Position numbers and translations under genes: made by a program | Assembly: GCF_029227915.1 (NCBI RefSeq) | Contig: NC_079877.1 | Span: 15,982,851 to 16,046,850, forward strand | DNA: 64,000 nt | Direction of reading: 5' to 3' | Origin: Hydractinia symbiolongicarpus | Taxonomy: Eukaryota > Cnidaria > Hydrozoa > Anthoathecata > Hydractiniidae | The notes under the pieces: model-generated | What the model saw: the letters and a program-made list of their open reading frames with translations, nothing else | What the model was told of the DNA's origin: nothing | The model's database searches: none | In this document: positions 37,536-47,539 of the stretch, piece by piece | Layout of the letters: each line of letters starts with the position of its first letter | How positions within the stretch are numbered: position 1 is the first letter of the stretch

Positions 37536-38060
37536 TTGATCACTTGTCTAGCTCAAACCGGAACAAAATACGACAAAGCTTGGAAATCGTGGAAGTCATT
37601 TTGTACCCATTTACCAGGGAAACCTTTTTATGTGGCTACAAATTTGAACAGTCTAATAAAAGAAGGCAAAAGGCGGGGTGCTATTTTAAGTGCTTTTTAC
37701 GAATTAATATGGGATACCAATTTAATGACCGACTGATCATCCCTTTGTAAATCTTGCTTTCGAAGGGGCTAAACACCCATGTTGTTTCGAACGCTTTCAC
37801 GTAGATAAACATGATGTCGAACCCGTGAACTTGGCACATTTTTAGAATTCTTAGTGATTCATGTCGTAGGTTTTTTCGGTTTCATGAGAGTAAGCGATAT
37901 ACTCGAATTATAGGCAAAAGATTAAACTTTTACGACGATCATCTAACGATCAGTGTTGAGAGATCAAAAACTGAACAGTTAAGGCAAGAAAAACTGAACA
38001 GTTAAGGCAAGGAAATAATATTTACATTGCTGGCAACAACACGAATTATTGCCCACTAAA
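37536..38060 (+). pseudogene. Tyrosine recombinase remnant
   Basis: The first frame (37536-37736) has the look of the N-terminal helical domain of phage-integrase-fold recombinases: GTKYDKAWKSWKSFC and an LSAFYELIW segment. It is followed in other frames by NLAFEGAKHPC and, near 37870-37970, by GFFGFMRVSDILEL and LTISVERSKTEQ, which match the region around the first catalytic Arg and the beta strands of the core. Stops and shifts break it repeatedly, and a 23-bp duplication lies in the core. The Arg of FMRVSD fits the catalytic Arg; the His-x-x-Arg and Tyr part was not found. Such genes come with DIRS-like, Crypton or Ngaro elements; I cannot tell which. Confidence 0.6.
37966..38011 (+). repeat. 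Perfect 23-bp tandem duplication
   Basis: Two identical units of 23 bp containing CTGAACAGTTAAGGCAAG lie head to tail within the recombinase remnant; the TAA created in frame adds to its decay. Confidence 0.9.
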
Positions 38061-39639
38061 GTAATCGTTACGACGATTATATTATTTCAAACCCCAACAC
38101 AGTAGACTTGCTTTCCAAAGATTGTTAATAAAATATTTTCCATAATTTCGTCATAATTTGTTTCCACTGATACCAGTCCATCCACTGAATAGGAACCACG
38201 ATTTGCTTTGGAAAATTTTCAGCAAAATAGTGAAAACACCATTGCTTTGTGTGTATCAAGGCGCAAAAGTCGCACACATGCATATGAAATCGAGCATATG
38301 CATACGCCATATCAACAACCAAACAGAAGCGCGTTTTTTCAGTCAACAAATAATCAGCTTTCCGAAACCTTGGTGAGCCTAAATCATCCGTTTTTTTATT
38401 ATAACCTAATCTTCGGGAGTTATGGCGTTTCAACGGTGGGGCTGTTCTTTCCCGATTTTTGCACGGCTATTTCCAGGACGCGTCCTTTAAGGGTTAAAAC
38501 TGAAGTTGATACTTACCACGTTTAGTAACCTTACGAAATGCCCATGTATCGTTAGAACGAATAGACTGAAAGTATCATCGTGTTCCCATTTGTGTTTATA
38601 GAGTAATACTTTGGAGCAAGTGAGCTCTAAAGACAAATCTTTTTTATTAGACAATTTCAGTATTTTTCAGTATTCTTGTAGTTAGGGGCGTGCATATTGT
38701 AGCAACGGCCTTCTATTTGTCGCCTTACGATTCCAAGTCTCGTTTTTAAATAAATGATTTGGATATAGAAAATAGGTAGCTAAACGGTCGTAGGGGGCTG
38801 TATATTTGATGTATAATTTGAATTGTTTAGTATATAACTTTTTATGAGGATCTTAACCATGATTTACGTAATATAAAATGAAAAACCTGCGAATACGAAA
38901 GAGGTCATTGCTGCATATGATCATATTGACTTCAGTTATCGAAGGAGTTCTAAGTAATTACCTTGATGGCAGCTTCAAAAGTTGTATAGATGAGTTCGTA
39001 CTCCTTATAAAAAAGGATGCTAACGCTCATGGTTAACGCTCATGGTTTTCAAAAGTATCTTGATTCGAATTCGTCAACCAAGTAGTAAAAGGCGACCCAA
39101 TTCTTCGTCTGGTTCAAGAAAGATATAAATTTGAAAGGTAAACCAATTGTTGATTTTTGATTTTCTACGTTATCTTGTACCACAAAACGGGCTTTTGCAA
39201 CATCATGTGCGCGTAGCTTCTAACATCGTTTGGACTTAGTATGTTGTGGGAGGGTAGCCATACACGAACCTAAAATTAAGGAACTTGATTTTTTATAAAT
39301 AAGTAAAAAATTTATTATGTCTGATTATGCTTATGCAAAGAAACACAATCAGGCTTACAGTATGCTTACGTTATACTTATTTGAGAAACAAATGAAAAAC
39401 TTGAACGTTGCCTTATGAGCTATATGGATAAGAGTAAATGTTCCCATTTTTACTTTAAAGGAACTGCAACAAAACTAAAAGTATGGCCAATTTTAGATAT
39501 TGTGCATAGGCAATGTGTCTAATTAAAAAACCCATAACACATAGAAAAAACAAACATCTGAAGGATTCAGAAGGCTGATTTGAGCCTGAATATGCTTATA
39601 AGCGTTACGCTTACAAAAAAAAATACTTGCCATATGTAA
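38061..39639. other. Stretch without a recognised gene
   Basis: Frames at 38125-38433 and 38208-38525 overlap on opposite strands and have no domain. A direct repeat of TAACGCTCATGGTT (two copies near 39025-39048) is present. On minus, 38970-39012 and 39075-39150 are short open segments that could belong to the broken gene described at 39640-40195. Confidence 0.4.
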
Positions 39640-40195
39640 CTAATGTGTCTAAGATTTTGCATGGGTTCTGAAAATTATCTTCCGTGGTAAGAAGCATTTT
39701 GTAATCCTTAACAATTTGTGCAAACTCGTGTTCTTTATGGCGGAAATCATCGTTGCTTAGAAGGTCACCAAAATCAGTAAGTCAGAGCCTGAAATGGAAA
39801 AAGAGAGTCTCTCCTAGTATTACTTATGTTAATGGTGTACGAGTACGCAAATAAACTTTGAAAAAGCCTTCAAAACGCTTCACACAAATTCGGAAAAACT
39901 CGGAAATGTAGTTTATCCAAGATTTCCCTAACAGTCTTAAAAGTTTTTTTGGCCAAATATTTTAGACAGAAAAAGCCTTCTGATTTAAAAAAAAATAGTT
40001 TAAAAAATTGTCAAAAGCAAATCGCGGTTCATCTCTCATTACTAAAGCTCTATTCAAAATCTTAATTTTGTGATATTAAATTAAAAGCCATGGCAAAAAA
40101 ACATAACGTACCTTCGAAATCCCGGTCACATGTACGAAAATTAGCATGAGCATAATTGGTATCAGCCACCCGAACACCTGCTTCATTCTTTCCAT
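39640..40195 (-). pseudogene. Possible broken secreted-protein gene
   Basis: On the minus strand the ATG at 40195 starts a 28-codon exon (to 40112) with a strongly hydrophobic core (LIPIMLMLIFVHV) followed by AAG|GTACGT, which looks like a signal-peptide exon. A good acceptor (CCATTTCAG, near 39792) leads to a segment open for more than 40 codons (about 39640-39775, with EFAQIVKDYKML), but all three frames meet a stop within a few codons of that acceptor unless one base is shifted. No family recognised. Confidence 0.3.
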
Positions 40196-40255
40196 AGTCG
40201 CCTCCTCTCTATTTTTACACGAAGTAATTTCGAATCACATGAAAGTGTTGATTTA

Positions 40256-40457
40256 GACCACGTTCACACATTGCGCATAGATGTCGCTCCGAAATGATTT
40301 TCGTTGCGGATAGGTCTTGCGAAACGGAATGATTCCGTTCCGCTATAAAAATGGAAATGATTCCGCTTCGCTGTTTTTTTTGAAAAACATGTTCACACGT
40401 CATTCCGGAACAAAACGATCCTGGATTGAAACCTATCCGCAATGTGTGAACATGGTC
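40256..40457. mobile_element. Harbinger-like MITE, 202 bp
   Basis: Terminal inverted repeats GACCACGTTCACACATTG and its near-exact complement (one mismatch) are flanked on both sides by TTA (40253-40255 and 40458-40460). A 3-bp TTA duplication is typical of PIF/Harbinger elements. The inside has further self-complementary ATGATTCCG motifs and no gene. Confidence 0.8.
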
Positions 40458-40482
40458 TTATATAGCATTAAAGATAGCTCTG

Positions 40483-40954
40483 CTAGCTAACCCGTGGAAG
40501 AATCCACTTAAATTTATTGTGCTTCTTATCACAAAAAGGTTTGTTGATAATTTCAGGCTGAAAAGAAAACGTTTAAAATGAAACCCCGTGAAGGAATCCA
40601 CTCAAAAATATTTAAAATTTATTGTATGTTTGTTGTCAATTTCATTTAAAAGACACAAACAATCAACTAAAACTGTTGAACGAAATGGACAACTTTACTC
40701 GCACAATAATTTATAAAAAAGCACCTGTCACGGTAAATTTAAATTAGCATGCAATAAAATTCCCAACTAATGCAATCACTTTATTTTATCACATGATTTG
40801 TTCTAGCCAATTATAATCGTAAACAAAAAGTTTATAAAATGCAGAACATTTTTATAGGGGATCTATTATAGACGCTTTAAAGGAAAATTGTAAAAATATA
40901 ATCCACTCTGCCTGACACAGACAGACGGACACACTCTTCGTATTATTATATAGA
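40483..40954 (-). mobile_element. Helitron-like non-autonomous element
   Basis: Read on minus it starts TCTATATAATAATACG (40954) and ends with a GTGGA-TTCT-TCCAC hairpin followed by CTAG (40483). A second, similar hairpin (GTGGATTCCTTCAC) lies at about 40580-40600, so two 3' ends may be nested. Termini and hairpin fit Helitrons and match the copies at 20490 and 62809, though here the flanking bases are not the canonical A and T. Confidence 0.6.
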
Positions 40955-41071
40955 CAAGTTTTAATTGACCGTGACTTTGCCGTACATTAATTTACAACAA
41001 AGCAATTACTTTCTCCGTGGTTTTCAAACTTGTCACGGCAAATTAGAATACAATAGCAAAATTCTTAGATA

Positions 41072-41230
41072 ATGGAAGCTGTTCTTAAATGGTTCTCTTT
41101 ACAAAGGAGCCAAAATGTTCCCTTTGATGGCAATATGATAAAAGAGAAGGCTCTTCAATTTGCTGATCTTACAAATTTTAAAGCGTCAGATGGATGGCTG
41201 GAGAATTGGAAAAAAAAGGTTAGAAAATAA
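41072..41230 (+). pseudogene. pogo/Tigger-type transposase fragment
   Basis: 52 residues from the ATG at 41072 match the second DNA-binding helix-turn-helix (CENP-B/Tc5 type) of pogo-superfamily transposases: a leading Trp, NVPFDG, IKEKALQFA, and FKASDGWLENWKK. In the family the next residues are usually a basic RH motif; here a run of A residues has shifted the frame. No catalytic DDE part is nearby. A short relic, or the 5' end of a domesticated gene whose remaining exons I cannot see; the first is likelier. Confidence 0.7.
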
Positions 41231-41339
41231 ATACATTCTTGCACGTAACAAAAGTTACTTCCTTACAAGTTACAGTCCTCTTTTAAATTATAAGTTCTGT
41301 TTTTTAAAATGTCCACCATACAATTTTGTCCTGACATCG

Positions 41340-41475
41340 CCTTAACTCGAACTAATATCTCATTTTTGTCCAAGTTCGAATTAACGGGAGCTTCGCTTAA
41401 GTCAAACATTCGTTAAGTCGAACTGTTTTCCCTGGTCCCTGGGAGGTTCGAGTTACCGAGAGTTAACTGTAACAT
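41340..41475. mobile_element. MITE of the TTCGAGTTAACGGGAG type
   Basis: Repeated forms of AACTCGAA, AAGTTCGAATTAACGGGAG, AAGTCGAACTGTTTTCCC and GGTTCGAGTTACC in both orientations form an imperfect long palindrome. A related copy lies at 63775-63865. Non-coding. Confidence 0.55.
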
Positions 41476-41521
41476 GTACGGCTCGAACAGAACTCATATG
41501 ATGTATGCGTGAAAGTAATAC

Positions 41522-41649
41522 CGTAAAGACCCGATTAAGCGCCCCCTCAATTAAGCGCCCCCTCGATTAAGCGCCCCCTCTAATAAGCGCTCTCCCCCTG
41601 ACTCCTGAAATATTGAATTAGCGCCTGGGCGCTTATTTGAGTCTTTACG
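41522..41649. mobile_element. Small MITE with CGTAAAGAC ends and internal repeats
   Basis: CGTAAAGAC at 41522 and GTCTTTACG at 41641-41649 are exact inverted ends. The left half has tandem units of a 16-17-bp type (ATTAAGCGCCCCCTC, three to four copies), and the right half carries the opposite GGGCGCTTATT. Non-coding, 128 bp. Confidence 0.7.
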
Positions 41650-41924
41650 ACAACCCGGAATATTTTTTACGGGCTAAATGACAACAGCAAATGCGAGATA
41701 TTCGGATGCAGATTGTTTGCAATGGGTGGGTGACGTACAACATTATTTCGTAGGATGGTCTGGCCTGGACGCCTTTTGCTTTCCACTATTTATAAAACTG
41801 TTCAAACATAATTTAAGTAAGTGCGTAGCTATAGCATTACTGTCAATTGCTTGCTTGCCAGACAATCCGGTTTCCGTCAGTAGTTGGCCCCAAACGGGCT
41901 GACAACACTACATTTAAAGAGCGC

Positions 41925-41998
41925 CCAAGTGCGGACTCAAACTTGAAACCCTTATGATTACAAGTCGAAAGCGCTACAACTTCTCTATCTCCGCCCGC
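41925..41998 (-). repeat. tRNA-derived SINE head
   Basis: On minus, an A-box-like GGAGATAGAGAAGTTGTAGC is followed by an anticodon-arm-like ACTTGTAATCATAAGG and a B-box-like AGTTTGAGTCC at tRNA spacing. Stem pairing is poor, so it is a SINE remnant rather than a working tRNA. Confidence 0.5.
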
Positions 41999-42499
41999 CA
42001 TGCCACCCATATAAACATGGCCATTTTAGAAATGCTTTATTAATTCCTGTGACACTAGTTTCTTTCTTAAAGTTTTATTTTCGGTTATTCGGTGATTATT
42101 TTCAGTATTTGTTGTCACAATACGTAATATTTACATTCAAGACAGCACGATAATTGAAATTCTTTACAACCACCTATTGTCCCAAGGTTTGGGAGGAATG
42201 GTTGTTAGAGAAGAGTTACCATGAATATTTTAACGAGCACAGCCGATTGGCTTAATTTGTTTTGGTGCGATTTGACTTGGCAGCTTTTAATTCTTGGAGC
42301 AGTTAGCAAAAAAAAAGGGGAGAGAATGGTAGAAAAGTTTGTACAAAACTATACACATTTGCCTTCTATATGTATTCCTATAAATGTTTGACAACTCCAA
42401 ACATATTATCAGTGGAATTTTAAAAACACCCACATTCTACAACATTAAATAAATGGCACAGATTAAGTTTTTGCGTTTTCCGCTTCTCTAGTATTGTGA

Positions 42500-42910
42500 T
42501 TCTTCTAATCAACACGTCCTCTAATTAAGGCGGATTAGCAATGGCGGGTATGAAATTGTAATTTATTTCCTCTAATTATTAACGCGGTATTTATAAACTT
42601 GATGTATTTTCCTCTAATTCTGACGTGGACTGAAATTTTTTAGGCTTCGGGTAAGAGAATATTAAGAGGCAGTAATGTAAGTTGTAAGCTTGAACCCTTC
42701 ATTAAATGATTAAAAAAACAACAGCATATACGAAATTTACAAAACAAGAAATTGATTGTGTTCATTTTTTTCTAAATCGAGATGCAAATTACTCAGTCGA
42801 ATTGTCTCAAGTTAAGGGAACTTAATTTATTTCCCTCTAAATGCTACTGTAGGTTAGTATCCCTTGAAAACTGCTATTTGATTTCCCTTATTTTTTGACG
42901 CGGCTTGGCA
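42500..42910 (+). repeat. Diverged short repeats of CCTCTAATT...GACGCGG
   Basis: Five or so versions of TTTCCTCTAATT followed by a GACGCGG-like motif recur at uneven spacing (near 42510, 42567, 42610, 42832 and 42885). Probably a decayed MITE with internal repeats. No gene. Confidence 0.5.
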
Positions 42911-43626
42911 AAAATGTTAGTTTTACCCTGGTTTTAGAAGAATTACAGTTAGAGATTGTAGCTGAAAAATAATTGGTTGAAATAAATCCCCCTTTGACCC
43001 CCTTAGGCCGTGAAGCTGATTGTGCCATATACGGACATTGTAAAAGTGAAACAAGCGCATTTATGACGCTGTTTATGTTTGTAGAGGCCTACATATAATC
43101 GACGTAGTGTCTCGAGTAGGCAATTTTGACTACAGTACGTTTCCAATCAAAATAATTGAATTTTATTCTATCTGATTTCGCACTTCCGTTTTTTTGACGC
43201 AAATCTATATAATTAATGTGCGTCATATAAAATGTAACTGTCTCGTTGATGTTGATTGTAAAAACAGGAAATATGTTACTCTTTGTATTATCATCACGAT
43301 ATTACAACTAAAGCTATCAAACTTAATAATCATAAAAAAATGGATCAATAATCATAGAGAAAGACCTCATCCTTCTAAAACATCAAAATATTCATTGTTA
43401 ACATCATCTTTTTTAACACTTGGAATTAAAATAACTACAACAAAATTTGAAACAGTGAAAATTTCCTTTTAAGAAAAAAATATTAAATTGTTTTTTGTTT
43501 AAACAGCTCTGTTTACTTTTTAAGAGTGTTTACGTACAAATTAAAATCTACACACGAATATAAAAGAGAAACAGTTCGTATTAGTAAAGTTACAATAACA
43601 AGTATAAGCAAAGAAATAAATTGATC

Positions 43627-46495
43627 ATGCTTTTTATATTTGTGATCGGATTAATTGCTGCTGTTAATTCTGCAGTCGGTAAATATTTTTTATTCATATT
43701 ATTTTTTGTTTTTGTCTATTTTGTTTTTGTTTTCACTTATTTGCCTTGGTGTCTTCTTTTTGTTGATGTTGTTGTTGTTGGTGGTGGTACTGGTGGTGCT
43801 GGTGCTGGGTTTTTTTATTGGTGTTCCTCTTTGCATTTGTTATTATTATTATATTTTGCTTGCTTATTTTACCCATATTACTTAGTTATTCATCACATTT
43901 GTGCTCATTATCATTTTTGCCTTTTTCACTTCGTTTTTGCGTGCGATTCCTCTATTTGTAAAAATGTTAAGCAAGAACTGATGTACATGAAGGAGTGAGC
44001 ACACACGTCATAAGTTTTCATATCATTTTTACCATGTCTGTATTAAAACGCTTTGCTTGTTATCTGTCAGAATCTAAGTGAATTATTTTAGCCCACACTA
44101 TTCATTTTTATATCGGGCCTAATTTTCCAAATTTAGGAATATTTTAAAAATAATGCTGAGACAAAACTTTTTTTATCAAAAATTTAATAATCTAAAATCT
44201 TTAGTTTTTACGATGGTGCATAATGGCCCTCTGCATATTTAATGTGCTGTTTTTGGAATGCTCTACAATCCTTGCCCAGTCCGTTACTTTTCATAACATT
44301 TATCTGGTATCACGGGGATCAAAATTGTTCGAGTGTAATCAATCATAATGACGGGGGTAATACATTTTTTTCAGGGACTAAACTATCTGAAATTTTATTC
44401 TTCCATATGCCATATATATAAAGTGTACATATGACGTTTTTTCAAATTTTGATTTATACCTTGAATGTTTGGTGGAATGTATGAAGTATTGTATTAATTA
44501 TTTGATGCAAAAAACAGGTGGCATATTTTGCAGACCGGAATTTGACAAAAAGTACCCCTTCATCTATGACGTCATACTGAAAGTGATAACGTCATAGTTG
44601 AAATTTTTTGTTGCGATTTTTATTGGAATAGGATAAAACTATGCACTGGCCAAGTTTTACGACCAAACTTTCTGCTGTTCTCGAAGAAACTTAATGGCCC
44701 CGGGCCTTTACCAAGTCAATAAAGCCCGGTAGGGCTATGAAAATTGACCCGCAGAAGTTAGTATTATTGTAGTGTAAGAAATCCTGCATATTTTGAAAAG
44801 TTAGATTACTTTCTGTTTGTTCCCAACATTGATTCTTCTATTATATATATCATATAGCCTCTTTCTCCTTTGTTGTACGTATATCTAATTTTTTACCAAT
44901 TTAAATCAAAGGATAGGCGACTTTTTTCAACAATTCAATAATTCTTAAGAATAAAAATGTCACTTTTCTAAGCACAAAAGTACGGTTCCGAAAAAAAAAT
45001 CAGATCTTCTTCTTAATGGTTATTTCCCCTTTTTAAAACGACTGGCTGGCTGGTTGGCTGGCAGGCTGGCTGGCTAAAGTAGTAACTGAATGTCGTTCAT
45101 CTAGGCTCAAAAGGCTGTCAGACACGATGCTAAATCATTCGTTCCATTGTTTTCTGTTCACATAAAATATATTTTGCATGCTTGCTCGTCTAAATTTAAA
45201 CGTAAGTTGCTCGGCTCCTTCAGTAGTTTTAAAATGTCTCTGAATAAATTGTTTTGTTAAAATAGCATAAAATTCATAATAATAATGGAATAGCGATATT
45301 TATTTTCACTTTAGTACCATGCAAAGACAGAAGCAATCAATGTGCTTACTACAAATCAACTGGATGGTATGTATGTGGTGTGGGAAGTTATATGTATGAT
45401 TATTGCAAAAAGACTTGTGGTTACTGCAATGGAAGTAAGAAGTTAAATGGATTTGAATTTCAATTTTTGCGCGAGTTTGTTCCAAAACAGCTTCTTTGCA
45501 TTGTCATAAATTACAAGTTATATCAAGTTAATTTATTATTCTATATTATTGTATTCAAACTTTTATATTTATTACAAACTACGCATTCGTTGTTGTATAT
45601 TTAAGGATCAATCCCACTTCCACCAGCGGGTTGTCATGACTTTGAAAAGAATTGTCCAATGTGGGTGAAGAATGGATACTGTACGTCGAATACGAAGTTC
45701 ATGTCGAAGTACTGTTGCAAAGCTTGTAAAGGTAAGTCATGTTATTTTTTTTACATTTGTTTTCACTGAAATGGGAACCCCTGGCCGAATCCTGCCCAGG
45801 GACTATAATAGTGTAAATCTTTTTTTTCTTAGTGTTTAGCATGAGCATAAAAATAAATTTTTAAGTGGTTGTCTAATTAAGTGTTGCTGTGCTGGCACGA
45901 GTTTTTTAACTTAAGTTGAAATCTTAAATGCACTAGGATCCCTTTAGCAGCACCCTTTAATAGCGGTACCAATAGAAACTAAAACGATTGTTTTTTTGTA
46001 AATAAATGACTCTTTGCACGACATTATTTTCAAACATATTCATAGATCGAATATTTTTAATAAAATTAAAACCTCTCAGAAAACATCTCTTCTCCTTTAA
46101 TCAATATTTTTCCAACGGTTAAAACCAATTTTGACTACTTCTTACACTTAACATATTTTATTGACAACGCAGACATTAAATTGACGTCATATCCTCCCAC
46201 TTTAGCTCCCGTGACCACAAGAGCAACAACCACAACCACAATGCCTCCACCTCTTAAATGCCGAGATGTATCACCTTCGTTTTGTCAGACACAAGGATTT
46301 GGTGAATGCAAATTCAATACCGTCGAAATGTACAAACGATGTAAGCTGACTTGTAAGATGTGTGCTCCAGGAAAGAATTGTTTGGATTTAGATATCAACT
46401 GTCCACAATATAAAGATCTGGGTTATTGTAAAGCCAGTTCAGAATACCAATACTGGATGCTGAGAAATTGTAAATTTACTTGTTTGAATTGTTGA
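43627..46495 (+). CDS. Secreted protein with four ShK domains (gene 1)
   Basis: Predicted exons 43627-43678 (signal peptide, 52 nt), 45315-45434, 45606-45731 and 46173-46495; 621 nt, 206 residues. All junctions are phase 1. The ATG at 43627 is preferred over an in-frame TTG at 43621. Residues 1-17 are a typical signal peptide. ShK domains lie at about 19-56, 64-98, 129-163 and 169-206, each with six cysteines in ShK order; a Thr/Pro-rich linker (about 105-127) precedes the last two, which share one exon. ShK domains occur in potassium-channel-blocking toxins but equally in astacin and other secreted proteins; tandem ShK proteins without an enzyme domain can be venom, mucus or cuticle-like components. 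Toxicity is not shown by sequence alone. The second exon is nearly identical to two exons of gene 3. Confidence 0.8.
45042..45075 (+). repeat. CTGG microsatellite
   Basis: Eight imperfect CTGG units in the first intron of ShK gene 1. Confidence 0.9.
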
Positions 46496-46612
46496 AGTAA
46501 ATTTTATGGCAAAAGATAAAGTTTATATATTCATCTTGTTCAGTTTTCCCTCTCATGAGCAGCCTGTTGCAGAATTATAGAAAGGCGTGCGTAAACTAAC
46601 TTAACTTTCTAG

Positions 46613-46731
46613 TGACAGGTGGTGGAAGGAATAAAAATATAAATTGCCATCACGGTTGTAGGTGTTATCCATCGTTGGATGGGAAATCATTTGCAGATTG
46701 CAAATATTACATTTATTATGCTCGTGAATAA
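46613..46731 (+). other. Candidate alternative last exon of ShK gene 1
   Basis: A CTTTCTAG acceptor at 46605-46612 is followed by 119 nt open in phase 1, the phase used at every junction of this gene, to a TAA at 46729-46731 that overlaps an AATAAA. It would encode a short Gly-rich lead and a tail with four Cys spaced C-x3-C-x-C-x11-C. No donor is evident within the regular last exon, so it would replace that exon. Chance open frame is the alternative. Confidence 0.35.
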
Positions 46732-47539
46732 ATAATGATACCCAAAAATAATGCAACTTTTTACAGTGTTAAAATTGATAACATCAGTAGAAAATTGATA
46801 AAGTCGCCAGTTTGTTTAATGCAAATTGTAGATATATAAAAAGTCGATAGCATAGTAAAAACAGTGCTTGATCATAAGTAACATGGGGTACCACATTCCA
46901 ATCAACCTGTCGTTCTGATTTGGCCAACAACCTAGTAGGAATAGCTTACCCTTAATACGCTTATAAGCATAAAAAATGGAAGTGTGTAACTATACCTGTA
47001 ACTGTACATTTTGGTTTCAAAAATGTTATTACACAGCTATTATGCAGTTGTTCCGTATAATACCCCTGCTATTTCAAGTGGGACAAATTCTTAAATGACC
47101 AATAATACTCAAACTTGTTGTTCCACGGAAAATGGTGATTTCAGATTTCTTTATGCAGGAGTAATGCCGCTATAGTCAGCCAACCTAATTTAACGTAGCA
47201 GGAGAAAACAATTCAAATGAAATTGAAATGGTTAGAAAGAAAATCCTGGCTAGCACATAAAAAGTTATTTTACATGATAACTGTACAACACCGTATCGTT
47301 AAAAAATAATAGATTGCAAAATTCGTATCGAAATATTACAATCTACATTTGATTGTTTAGAAAGTCTACGACAGTAAAAAAATTTAATACACATTTCAAG
47401 ACAATTGTTACAAATCTACAGTCAAAATATGGTTTAAAAGAATTTCTAACAAAACTGTTTTGATTGTTCTGAAACGTATCATCCTTTACTACGTGAGTTA
47501 AATCCAAACTATATACAAGTGTTTTAATTACACATCAAT
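46732..47539. other. Spacer between convergent ShK genes
   Basis: Tail-to-tail intergenic DNA; nothing further recognised. Confidence 0.5.

Noticed and set aside
43655-43998. Hydrophobic plus-strand frames in the first intron of ShK gene 1
   Set aside because: Low-complexity TTG/TTT-rich sequence giving Leu/Phe/Val runs; the splice donor at 43679 explains the real exon better.
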